Shown here piece by piece: positions 33,854 through 45,135 of a stretch of DNA of 64,000 bases. Numbering within the stretch: the first letter of the stretch is position 1; every line of letters starts with the position of its first letter. Origin of the DNA: Annona cherimola (lineage: Eukaryota > Streptophyta > Magnoliopsida > Magnoliales > Annonaceae); assembly GCA_030490835.1 (NCBI GenBank), contig CM059973.1, positions 63,740,008-63,804,007 on the forward strand, given 5' to 3'. The notes beneath the pieces were generated by a model, which saw only the letters and a list, made by a program, of their open reading frames with translations, ran no database searches and had not been told where the DNA came from. The position numbers and the translations under genes are program-made.

Positions 33854-34321
33854 GGTGTGTTTTGGAAGTGATAAAACTTTTAATAAAAAAATTTTTAGTA
33901 TAAAAATTTTTGAAATGAAAGAAAATAGTGTGATATGATAGAGTTAATGATGAAAAATAAAGAGAACAAAGTTGTAATAGATATGTTAAATATATGAGTA
34001 GTTATGTAAAAATAATTAAAAGGTAGAATAGTTTGTATGGTAATTATGGAAAGTAAAAATTTTTTATTGAAAAGTTTTGGAAGGTAAAAGTTATAAAATG
34101 ATGGATATGATAGAAGTAATGATGGTTAGTAAAGAGGATAAAGTTAAAAGAGGTAGGTTAATTATGTAGAAATGATTAAAAAAAGTACAATTGTATAGAA
34201 AAATATGAAAAATTAATTAAAAATAGGATAGTTATTGAGAGTAAAAAGTTTTAACTTGACCTTTTTTTAAACATTAGCTAACATACAATTTGAAAAGTTT
34301 TTATTGTTAACAAACATTCCC
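33854..34321. mobile_element. Tourist-like MITE family member, double-length
   Basis: The left GGTGTGTTTTGGAAGTGATA and inverted right GGGAATGTTTGTTAACAATA are related ends. The inside contains two successive diverged copies of the family body, each with GGATAAAGTT...AGGTA and ...AAAAATTTTT/GAAAAGTTTT joints. No ORF. Confidence 0.55.
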
Positions 34322-35875
34322 TAAAATGAAAAACAAGATTTATCAACTAATGTGAGAAGTTGGTTAGGTATATCGTAATGTTGCACTATAAATGGAGCAA
34401 AGATTGAAAAGTCAGTTGTCCATTATAAATAATAAAAAAACTAAATTGTTATTTAATTATGTCTTATAAATTATATTATTCAGTAAAAATCAAAAGTAAT
34501 TTATTTTTTTATCGAACACAATATTATTCAGAAAAAGGAGATAAAAATCAAGCCATTAATATATTATCGTTAGTTTAATACTAATATTATGTTCCCAAAT
34601 AAAAGCCCCATATTAGCATCAAAACTGATTAAAGTAATATAAGATTTATATGGACAATATCAACTTAACATACATTTTAAATTTTTATTAATGGACATAG
34701 AAAATAAAAACAATTTTCTTTAAGGCATTAAAATGTTATTACCAAGATAATTATATTGCTTAATTTATTCAACTATAACTTTTTATTATTTAAGAAAATA
34801 CGTTTGTACAATTTATACCATTAAAATTTCAATGTTGGGCTCCACCTTGATGGTTAAATGACTCGGATGGTTAAATAAAAAATAAATATGCCCCTCACGT
34901 TTAAAATTATGGAGTTTTCGCATTAAATTGGCAAGATTATAGACATTTCACTAATTTTGCAAAATTTACGTTCACAATACGAAGTCCGCCAAAAATTGCA
35001 AGCACATCACTTATATTATTTTTTAAAACGAAAAAAATCTATAAAATTATAAAATGTAAGAAAATAATTAAGATATAAAATTATTTTTTGAAAATATTTG
35101 TCTCATTAAATAGATCTAAAATAAGCATTGGTTGTTTGTACTTTCTAAACTTTTTACCTCTAAACTATTTAAAACATAAACTAATATTTATATTTTTGAA
35201 GGCAAAGATCATTTTGTTTGACCAATTTGATTTTTTCAATTATCAAGATGACCCAATTAATTTGATCGTTTAAATAATAACAACCTATGCAAATATTTGA
35301 CTTAGAGGAAATTTGTATTCAAAAGGAAACAATTGATATCAATTGTATTAACAAGACTACAGGTCTAGATTGTGATAAAAAAAAGATTATAGGTCTAGAT
35401 TTTAATTTAGGCATCTATTGGCAACTTTATTTTTTATTTAGATTAAATTTTATTTTATTCATAGATTAATTGCTTTTAGTTTAAAATTATTTAAATAAGT
35501 AAAAATAGGATAAATACATATAAGTGGCTTATTTGATAAATTATATATGTAAGAGTTTACAAGTGATGGTATAAAATTATTTTTTTTTGTAGCAGATGAC
35601 ATAAAATTAATTAATAGTGAAATACTTAGTTATATTATAATTTAGAGTGATTAATAATTTAAATATGTTAAATAATGATTAAATATATTTTATAAATTAA
35701 ATAAAAAATTGACTTCTAATGATTGTTTCATTAATCGTCAATTTTAGATACACTTCATTACTTTCTTCTTTATATAAATTGTTAAAATACTCTTAGTGTC
35801 TGAAAACCTTTCAAATATATCTAACTATTTGGACGGTCGACTGAAATTACAGGTATATATTATACGATACTGACG
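34322..35875. other. AT-rich intergenic DNA
   Basis: No gene or clear element is seen. The open frames are short and AT-rich. Confidence 0.4.
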
Positions 35876-35883
35876 GTTAAAAA

Positions 35884-37108
35884 TAGGGGTGTAAATCGGG
35901 TCGGGTTGACTCGGGTTGGGACAAATATAACCCTAACCCACCTTGTAAAATCTCAACCCAACCCTACTTTCAACCCTACTTTTCACACCTTAACCAAACC
36001 CTATTTCAACCTACCTCAATCGGTTCGGTTCGGGTTAGAAATCGGGCTAATAGATTATACATATTTTCAATGTTAGTTAAGCTTTTGTTCACCCAAATTT
36101 CTAAAATAACAAAAAAGAAATGATAATTATAAAAAAATAAGTACTAAAAAGTTCTACGTAACTCAAAAGTGGAGGATAAGTTTTGTAATTGATTTATTTT
36201 TTTGCTTTTGTATTCTTTGAGCAATTGATGTCCCCTGCAAGTCAAAAAGTGAAAGCTAAGTAAAAGTATTGCAGTAAATTATGCAAAATGAAAAAACGAA
36301 TATCATAGTCTTACTTACATTTTTAGTTGGCTTCCAATCAAAGCTACAAACATCTCAAATTCCCAATTGACCTGTTCGTTATTTCAAATGATCAATGCAA
36401 GCGAACATCTAAACAACCTATTTACAATGCAATATAGGGTATGTTTGGCAATTGAAAGAAAAAGTCAATTAAAACTTTTCAATCTAAAACTTTTCACTCT
36501 CTACAATTATCATATTTTTAACTATCATATTTTTTAATTATTTTTTCACATTTTCCTATACAACTACCCTACTTTTCAATCATTTATATAAAACTATCCA
36601 CACAACTAACCTATCTATTTTAACTTTATTCTCTTTATTACTCATCATTACCCCTATCATATCACATCAGTTGATAACTTTTACTCTCCAAAACTTTTCA
36701 TCAAAAGTTTTATTCATTACCAAACACACTCATAACCAAATAATCCAAACATAATTTCACAACTAATTAACCAAATATATTTCCAAACCAAATAAATTCA
36801 AACAACATTTCACAACCAAATTGTCAAACATATTTCCAAACTCCACACAATTTTATTTAAATATCCAAACAACATAAATGAAATACACTCTCATAAAAAT
36901 ATCAAAATACATATCTTATGAAATCGGGTTGGTTCAGGTCGGGTCGGGTTGACCAACCCCCTAACCCGACTCAACCCGATTTTGAAAATCGGGTCGAGTT
37001 GAACCCGATTTTCAAAAACCGAATTTTCAAAATATCAACCCAACCATGGTATAAATCGGTCCGGGTTGATGCGGGCTCAGGTTGAACCCGACCCTATTTA
37101 CACACTTA
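35884..37108. mobile_element. hAT-like element with CGGGTT-rich arms (1,225 bp), containing a nested MITE
   Basis: The left end TAGGGGTGTAAATCGGGTCG and the inverted right end TAAGTGTGTAAATAGGGTCG are flanked by a perfect 8-bp duplication GTTAAAAA (35876-35883 and 37109-37116). Arms are dense in CGGGTTGA/AACCCGA motifs, like the 21026 element. No transposase is encoded. It is inserted in DNA with AGTGACGATT-type motifs resembling those near 32250. Confidence 0.9.
36437..36731. mobile_element. Tourist-like MITE nested inside the hAT element (295 bp)
   Basis: Left end GGGTATGTTTGGCAAT and inverted right end GAGTGTGTTTGGTAAT match, with ATA on each side. The TGTTTGG ends and 3-bp flank recall PIF/Harbinger MITEs. 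The body is highly similar to the copies at 37593, 33854 and 48.6-49.5 kb. Confidence 0.7.
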
Positions 37109-37592
37109 GTTAAAAATAATAGTGTATAGTGACGATTCTTTCTTCCTCACAAAAAGTTGTCACTGTGTAACATTTTTGCAATGGTGTTGCGGGGAGCTGT
37201 GGGTTTTCTTTTTTCCAAAAGAGTCGTTATTGGACTAGAGTCCAAGTTGAGCCAGCATGAAGATGATCCAGTACAAAAGCCCATAAAAGTAGGCCCAAGA
37301 AAAAGAAGCTGTTCAGAGTCACCTAGGTGGACAACGCTAGAAGACCAACTCAGGCTTATCAAACTCGAATTTGCCTAATTCTAGCTCTAACTTTATGTAT
37401 AAAATATGAATTCTAATCCTAATACAATTCCTATTTCTATTCGTGAAAATCAAATTCCAGAGGAGTTTTAAATTAGAATTTCGATTGACGAGTTCACAAT
37501 TTCATACGAATATACATTAACAATAAATCATATAAATAAAAATAATAATATACAGGAAAACTATATTTTTAAAAAATATATAATTACATATA

Positions 37593-37848
37593 GGGTATTT
37601 TTTGATCAATCTAAAACTTTTTACCCACAACTCCTTATTTTGTACTCATTTCTTTACATCTATCTATATAATTACCTTATTTTTCAATCATTTTTTTATA
37701 ACTATCCATAGAACTATTCTATTTATTTTATTTTTAACCTCTTTACTCCACATCATTACTTTTATTATATCACATCATTTCTTTAATTTTGAAAATTTTT
37801 ATATCAAAAAATTTTCTTTTAGAAATTTTATTAAATACAAATACACAC
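37593..37848. mobile_element. Tourist-like MITE (256 bp), same family
   Basis: Ends GGGTATTTTTTGAT and GTGTGTATTTGTATTTAAT (inverted) are diverged versions of the 36437 copy, and ATA flanks both sides. The body keeps the order AATTACCTTATTTTTCAATC, then ATAACTATCCATAGAACTAT. Confidence 0.65.
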
Positions 37849-38717
37849 ATAATATCGTGCTAGAATAAAAATTAACATCATAAATAAGATAAAGAAAGAA
37901 AATTAATAAACATAAAATAAAAAATAAAAATATGAAGATAAACATAAATGAAAATGATGTAATCTACTTATAATATAATTGCAACATGACAAACACGCAT
38001 TGAAACATAAATATAAATAATGTAAAATATTCGAATATGAAAAATACTATTTAAATGTCATGCATATAATATATTTTGTAATAAATATCAAAGTAAAAAA
38101 ATCGGACACGAGTTCACTTAAATCTTAACCTTATTATATTTATAAATTGGGTTTATCGTTTTGAGTCATAAAAAATAATATCCAACGCTTTTGGATTTTG
38201 AGTCCAATGGTTCAAATTTGAGCTCAACTAGACCTTAATTGCACCCTGGATGGAAACCAATCTAGCTGGCAATGACATGTCATAGCAAAAGCCACTCATT
38301 ATGTTTTGGTATAATGTAAACATTTTAAGTCCAATTTAAGCGATCAAATAGTTAAGTTTTATGTTGTTGACTCTTCTAAGTCCATTGGATTAATTGGATT
38401 TTTCACTTGAGGCTTATTTATGAAAATTTTGAATTAAATGTTATTTGGGACATTTGACTAAGTTAAATTAGGCTATTATTTATTTTCAAAGTTTTTTACT
38501 ATGTCCAGTTGTGTGACGACTAATCCTTACATTTTACAAGTGAACTACATCAGAAAGAGCTCACCGGGAAATGTGTCTTTCTGGGATTTTGAGATAAAGA
38601 CTAAAATTTTAGTTAAATATATTTGAAAAGACATGTTTGGGTTTATTTTATCTTTGATGGCACAGTTATGATAAGAATACAAGACTAATGATAATTTTGA
38701 ATTTTTAATAAGTTTAC
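37849..38717. other. AT-rich intergenic DNA
   Basis: Nothing coding is recognised between the MITE and the next LTR element. Confidence 0.4.
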
Positions 38718-38722
38718 ATTTG

Positions 38723-39847
38723 GGTAGCACTCACCGCGAGCGCTATGATGGGCTCAGATTGTTTTTCCTAGCCTTGAAAATCTGGGTTATGTTGGATGGG
38801 TTTGAGCCGGTCCTTCAACACCTCCAAGACAGCAACGTGAGCTCAGTTTTTCTGCATTCCCATGGAGTAAAACGCGTTAGGATTGACGGTTTTTAGATAG
38901 TTTGGCATATGAGTGTTCTCCCATGGATTTGGCGGCATAACGGCTAAGACGAGACTTTTTATACATGGGTCAAGTCACGAATTTGGCAGCATAACGGCAG
39001 TGTGTTATGCTGAAATTTGTGGATCCGCATGCGCTCCGCCTTTCCGGTGCCTTAACTCAAGCAAATGCGTTAGTATTTACGCAAAATAAAAAAATAGAGT
39101 CGCCACTGATCTTAAAAGGGGGATCAGTCTCTGTTTTCCATTAATAAAGACACCGGTCTTTCAAATCTGGGATCTTGGTCTTCGGATTAAAATGGATATG
39201 ACAGAAATCCATTAATCCGAAGTCGTTTACATCGGCATGAAAAGGAAAAAAAAATAAAAATCTGAAGAAGAGGGAGAGAGAGAGAGAGAGCTGGAGAGGA
39301 GAAGAGAAGCCGGGGTGTCGAGATTTTGCCACAGACTCCCGTCCTCCCCCTTGGGGATGCCTCCTCATGTGTATTGGAAGTGAGAGCTCGACTCCCCTTT
39401 TATAGATGGTGGAGCGGACTTTGTAGGCCTTGGGCCGTAGATGGGAGTCCGCGGTAGATGGACTTGGATCTGGTTGGAGCCTGTTACTCCAAGTGGGCCA
39501 TTGTTGAGGCCTGTTGTGTCTGGTGGGCTGCATTGTGGAGCCCAGTTGGTGGCTTGTTGGAGCTTTGCTCTTGTGGGCCGGATCTGATGAGCTGGATCTG
39601 GTGGGCTGCATTGTAGAGCCCGTTTGGTGGCTTGTTTGGAGCTTTGCTCCTTTGGGCCGGATCCGGTTGGATGTGCCTATCTTGTGTTAGGCCCGGCTTG
39701 GTTTTGCTTTGGACCCATTCCAAATGGGTATTAGTTTTAAGGCCCTTTGTCATTTGCTTTGTTGTTGGGTTGCATTTCCTTTGTCATTGTTGGGCTTGGA
39801 TCCTTTTCCATATGTTGTGTATCTTTGTGCTTAAGGGAGGGGTGTCA
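38723..39847 (-). repeat. 3' LTR of the gag-only element
   Basis: Contains a (GA)n run near 39270-39295 and a duplicated block of about 78-bp period (GGTGGGCTGCATTGT...GGGCCGGATC) at 39522 and 39600. It is longer than the partner because of indels around 39398-39460. Confidence 0.85.
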
Positions 39848-39862
39848 ATAGCTGCCCCCTTT
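39848..39862 (-). promoter_or_regulatory. Polypurine tract
   Basis: The minus strand AAAGGGGGCAGCTAT abuts the 3' LTR start TGACACC. Confidence 0.7.
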
Positions 39863-40125
39863 GTCAGAGGCATCTTGACGGTGAATGGAAAAGCGTTAGA
39901 CACTCCTTTGGCATGGACCTAAAGAACTGTTTAAGTTTTGAGGTCGTTTTGCAATTTCCATAAACTTGCACCGGCTTTTCTGTAAATGTGAGCTCAGGAT
40001 GACTCTTTTGTAAAATCTTTGTGGGTTGTCTTGTAAAATTTGGGAGCTTGCTGGGTCGTTTATGCACTTTTCCTAAATTCGGGCAGTTTTACAGTTTTTG
40101 AAACCTTTGGGGAGTCGTCTGCAAT

Positions 40126-41580
40126 TTGTCCCACCTCTTAGGTTTTCGTCACAACCTGATGGGTTTTCTCAGCTGCCGTTTTTCCTCTTTACGCCGTCCG
40201 CTAGTTGCGTCGGGAGCTGACGTCGATGATTTGCTCCGGGTATGCCGTGCGTCGCTGCCATTGTTGCCGATTTCGATTTGCCTTTGTCGTTGTTGTTGCC
40301 AGCCGTTTCCCTTGCTGCCTCGGCAGGGTTTCGTGCGCGCCGTTGTTCTGCGTCGTCGCCGTCATTTTTTCCATGCTGTAGCCGTCTTCTTCTCCTGCGT
40401 CAGTTGGTGTCGTCGCCTTTCAAGGGTCTGTTTGTGGCGCCTTGCTGCTGCAGTCGCCATTTCCTCTTCTTCCTTCGACCACTGCCATTGCTGTCGCTGG
40501 GGGTTTGCTTGGGTGATGTTGTGTCATCGCCATGGGCTCGCGACAGCCATTGCTGTTGCCGGTTACCACCGCTGGTTAGCCTCTTCGTTGCCGTCCTCGT
40601 TGCTGTCGCCGGTTGCTCTCGTCACCGACCGTTGCTATTTGTTCAGGTTGCATTGATGTCGTCTCTTCGTCTACCGCAATCGCCGACGCTGTTAGCTCGG
40701 TTCGTCCCTCTTTCGTTCGTCGACATTGTTGTTGTCATCGAGAATCCGCACGGGATGCGCCGCCGCGCCGGCGTTACCTCCTCCATTTTCGGCGGCATTG
40801 ATGCTCTTCTTTCTTTGTTGCGGTATCGTTGAGACGGTTGGGCAAAGAGGTACCCTTCTATTCCCCCTTTTGCTTTTTTCTTCTTCCTACACAACTTCCT
40901 TTTGCTACCGTTGTTTTTCAGCAGTATTTACGGTGGTTGCCTATGCCAGATGGATTCATCAAGGGTGCTCTCAGCTTCTAATGGTGTCAAATGGGTTGGG
41001 CATTTCCCTTGGAGATTGATGCGGGGTTACTCGGCGTAGTTGTTCGTCGGCTGGAGTATCAGTTGGCGAGAATTTGGTTGGGCTGGAAGGGTATCGAGGA
41101 GGCAAAGCGCAAGGAGGATTTTGCCCAACAGGGATGAAGCATGTTGGATGTTAGTGGTCAATCTGATGTTGATGTCGTCACTGCTGCTGCTGCACTGGCA
41201 GTTTGGCATTTCCTTAGTCGTGTTTGTGTCTTAGCGATGTTATTTGGGATCGCTTGGTTCTAATTGATCGTGGGCGGTATTGAGGCAGTTTGGGGAAGAC
41301 GATGCCATTTTACTTTCGTTCTCCTTTTCTCTCGCTATCAACATTAAATGGTGGTGGTTTAGGCGTCTATTGGCGCTGTTTCGGGGGCTTCTGACGAACG
41401 TTTGGAAATTCGTTTGCGGATGCTGCCTCTAGACCTAAAAACTTTCCAAGTCTTTGAAGCATACTGCGAGCAGCATCGGTCAGGCGGCTAGGGATTGCTT
41501 CTGATGACGTAAGGAGCACTCGGGGAGTGGACTGAGTACTGTTTCTGATGGACCAGCAGACTTGTAACCACATCTTGCCT
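40126..41580. other. GC-rich segment in the gag-only element, origin unknown
   Basis: The segment is dense in TTGCTGCCG/GTCGCC-type units. It gives long but mutually overlapping Cys/Leu/Ser-rich frames in several phases (the longest are about 176 and 196 codons on the plus strand), so none is convincing. It may be a captured host segment or an expanded trinucleotide-like repeat. It lies between gag and the 3' LTR, where pol would be in a full element. Confidence 0.5.
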
Positions 41581-41582
41581 TG

Positions 41583-41655
41583 TATTTTTTTTTTTTTTTT
41601 TTTTTTTTCTTTTTTTCTCTTTATTTTTTATTTTTCTTATTTTTCTTTTTTTAGA
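41583..41655. repeat. Poly-T/pyrimidine tract
   Basis: Long T runs with interspersed C; on the element strand this is an A-rich/purine tract. Confidence 0.9.
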
Positions 41656-42309
41656 AACATATACATATATAAATACCTTTCTTCATGCAATTTTACCTCC
41701 CGGGTCCCAAACTTTGTTTGATGTAGGATGTGACATGATATAATTTCTTTTCTTTTTCTCCAAAACTGTTTGCCCCCATGTTTTGAGATGATATAAATGT
41801 ATTTTCTTCCACCTTTTGCCCTTCAACCTTTGTTTGTAATTTTCCCTTTCTTGAATTTAATGTTGCTTTGACAGATAGCTTTGATAATCTGCTTCTTCTG
41901 TGTGATATTTGTTGTGGCCGCCTCACTTTTGTAGAGCGTTGTCTTGAATAATTTTAAGATTGATATTGCCCTCTGTGAAATATTATTTGCATCAGTTGTT
42001 GGCATTTTTCCTGCCAAGCTTGGTGGAAGGATTGTCTGGTTGTCATTTTGAAATATCCATTGTGGATGTGTTGACAAAGATGTATTTGTGACGATGGGTT
42101 GATTGATGATGGTTGTGTGCCCTGCACATTTTTCGGCTTCCGGGGCTAAACTTGTTGGCTGTTCGACTTTGTCGACATTACCTGTGTTGATGATGGTTTG
42201 TTGAGATTTTTTAGATGTCTTTGGTTGATTGTCTGTGTGAGAGATAACTTCATTTGTGACTTGTAGATGGTCTCTTCCATTTAGCTTTTCTTGTGAAGGA
42301 ATTTCTTGA

Positions 42310-43752
42310 AATTTGGGCTATTTAACTAGTACTTCCTTTTCTGAGGCATTTGTCTGCTTTGTCGATAAGGCTAATATTTCACCTTCTGTGACCGGGCATG
42401 GTTGTGTAGATGATGATGACAATGACTGCTTTAGATGGATGCTAGCATTAGAGGTGTAAGAAGCTTTGGAATTTTCTTCTGCATTTTTAGACTGTGGGCA
42501 TGTTAGTTGGTTGACTGGAATAAAGACATTTTCTGGAGACAAGTGAGGCAAAGTTGGTTGGCTTGCTATCTTGAGTGGAGTTCCCGAGTTTTTGGGAAAA
42601 ATGTTGGAGGATGTTCTTTTCTCGACAAGTGGTTTATGTAAAATAGGATTTTCTTGCATATGCTTGACATGTTTTCCTAATAAAATGATAGGCTCAACGC
42701 ATTTTCTTTGAAGGGTGATCAGGTTGGCATTTCGGCTTTGTAAAATGACAGAAGCATTATGAGGTTGGACTTTTGTTATGCAAGTAGAAGGGTCAAAATT
42801 TTTAGCGTTACCCTTGACAAAATTGACTTATGTCCGTCACTTGAGGTGTCTGGCTTGCTTGTTCAAGATGAATAACATTCCCTTGTTGTGGCAATGGGGA
42901 AATCATTTCCTTCCTTAGGCCGTCTTCAACTTGCTCTGCCACTTGCAATAATTGTATAAAGCTGGCAAAGGGATGTGAGATGAGGTAGCCCAAAATGCTA
43001 AGGTAAGCCGAATTGATGATGATGGAGATCTACTCGTTCAAAGGCAAAAGACTCTTTATTTTTGCTGCCAATGCTCGCCATCTAGCCACATATTCTGAGA
43101 AGGTCTCGTCATCCTTTTGCCTTAAGGCCTCTAAGTCAGTCCTTTTAGGTGCAACATTTAGCATGTAGAAAAATCGATCCATGAAAGTTAGAGATAGATG
43201 CTCCCATGTTTTGATTTGTCTGCAGTCGAGCAACGTATACCATTCAAGGTATGTTGGAATAACACGACCAAAATTTTCTTCTTTTTTACCAGAGGGTATA
43301 AAATACTATAAAAAGTCTTGATATGGGCATGTGGGCATAAGTTTCCTTCATATATAGGGAGGGTTGACATTTTGAAAATTTCAGGTAGTTGTCTATTTGA
43401 AAATGGGCATAAGTCTTCAATTTTTACCAAATGAAGGTCCTCCCCTTGCTGTTGCTCAATTTTTCTTTGTAGCTCTTGGAGCTGGCTTTGAAACTGTATC
43501 TTGACCTCTTTTATTTGGCTCTGCACATTCATCAGGCTATGTGATCTTTGACCTGGAATAGATTGTGAGCTTGAACTCATTGTTTGCTGATGTTGTGATG
43601 AAAAGGATGACACTTGATGTTGCTGTTGATTGACGTTGCTCTAGCATTTTGTAGAGCATGTCCTCCATCTGTTGCATTCGTTGCATTGTTTGATCCCATT
43701 TTTCAAATGAGAATGCAGTATTTTTCTTTGAAAGATGATTTTTCAGCTCCAT
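42310..43752 (-). pseudogene. Broken gag of a gypsy-type element
   Basis: Several minus-strand frames in different phases together trace a Gag. In transcription order they are: a coiled, Gln-rich start (43752-43537, QTMQRMQQMEDMLYKMLEQR); a second Gln-rich stretch (QFQSQLQELQRKIEQQQG); the capsid region of the retrotransposon Gag family (TWEHLSLTFMDRFFYML, then APKRTDLEALRQKDDETF, then SEYVARWRALAAKI, near 43210-43040); and SFIQLLQVAEQVEDGL (42960-42910). Frameshifts near 43290, 43030 and 42990 and stops between segments break it. A further open stretch (42659-42318) may be the Gag tail. It is clearly non-functional as it stands. Confidence 0.8.
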
Positions 43753-43984
43753 GTGTGTAGTTTTGGCTTGAAGGCAACTAGAACTTTGAGATATATTTTT
43801 TTCTTTTATTTTTTACTCTTTTTTTTGCTTTTTTTTTTGGTAAGGAGCCAAAGCAAAATTATAGAAAATATGATATGATGCCCCCCATTTCAGAACCAAG
43901 GGTGGGAAAGTTGATTAATCATATTTGGGCTTGAAGTTCTGTTGCTAGCTTGCTGTTGCGTCACTGGAATGCTTATGGACATCA

Positions 43985-44430
43985 CTAGACCACGAAACTT
44001 TTCAGGTCCCGTCAGCACCTTTTCAGCACCTATTACGTCAGTTGTCTTATCAGCACCTTTTTGACCCTCCAGCTTTTGATGCATCTTTTCAGTGCCCTTT
44101 CCGTATTTGTCACGTCAGTGGTCTTGTCAGCATAACACCTGCCAAGTCAATGGTCGACTTGCTGGACCAGGAAACTTTTTAGGTCCTTTTGTCAGCACCT
44201 TTATGTCACATCAGTGGTCTTGTCAGCACCTTTTCAGCACCTGCCACGTCAATGGTTGACTTGCTGGACTAGGAAACTTTTCAGGTCCTGTTAGCACCTT
44301 TATGTAACGTCAGTGGTCTTGCCAGCGCCTTTTCAGCACTTGTCAAGTCAATGGTTGACTTGTTCGACCAGGAAACTTTTCAGGTCCTGTCCGTACCTTT
44401 TCAACACATGTCACGTTAGTGACTGACTTG
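43985..44430. repeat. Imperfect tandem repeats, period about 100 bp
   Basis: Units contain GACCAGGAAACTTTTCAGGT followed by GTCAGTGGTCTTGTCAGCAC and AGCACCTGCCACGTCAATGG. Full copies start near 44164, 44266 and 44366; a more diverged one starts near 43988. They lie in the 5' leader of the minus-strand element, upstream of gag. Confidence 0.85.
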
Positions 44431-44640
44431 CTTTGTTTTCAAGCTATAGTGAAAAAACCTGAACAACCCCCAAAAAAATGGTCAGTAACCGTAAATAAAT
44501 AATGGGAAGATTAGCATTTGAATGGATGTTGTAAATCAGGGTCCTCTCTGTGTCTGTGCAGACTCTGTATGTTTTAAGTTTTACACATGAAAATGTTCGG
44601 GATTCGCGGGTTCCATCCGCCTGGAGCATTTCTGGAAAAA

Positions 44641-44767
44641 GTGACGAGTCCGCTTGAAACCTTTCTAAAGAATGACTAGTTCGTTTGAAGTGTTTATAGA
44701 AAAGTGACCAATTCGCTTGAAGCGTTTCTGGAAAAGTGACCAGTTCACTTGAGGCGTTTCTGGAAGA
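44641..44767. repeat. Tandem repeat, period 32 bp, four copies
   Basis: Four units of the form GTGACCAGTTCGCTTGAAGC then GTTTCTGGAAAA lie back to back in the leader of the gag-only element. Confidence 0.9.
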
Positions 44768-45114
44768 AAGTTACTAGAAAACTTCCCAGGTTGTGGAAAA
44801 GGCGTGATTTTTATGCCAGATTTTTACTTAGAGTTAATTGATTTCGTATTTGCTGGAGGTCCTTCCTTTAGGTTCGTTTCATGTGTCTGTATAGCTACGA
44901 GTTAATATGCAATGGTTTACCCCCTTTACGAGCTCTCTCCAGTTCATGAATTGGACGCCTCTGGACCTAAAAACTTGTCAGGTTCCGGCGTGATTTGCAC
45001 CTTTTAGTTTCAAAAATGCAAGAAACCCACTGCCGGAAGATGGAGAAGCTTCTGGAAGAAGCTCCAATCTTCAGATTTTTCCCTCCTTATGCCTGATGTA
45101 AACTTGTAGAGCCG

Positions 45115-45133
45115 TCCCCAATGGAGTCGCTAA
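45115..45133 (-). promoter_or_regulatory. Probable primer binding site of the gag-only element
   Basis: The minus strand TAGCGACTCCATTGGGGAC lies two bases after the 5' LTR, in the position of a primer site. I recall TGGCGACTCC-type sequences in other plant gypsy elements; the priming tRNA is not certain. Confidence 0.5.
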
Positions 45134-45135
45134 GC

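Noticed and set aside
40126..40832. Plus-strand frames of 176 and 196 codons
   Set aside because: They overlap in different phases, are Cys/Leu/Ser-rich and follow repeated GCTGCC-like units; none has a credible domain.
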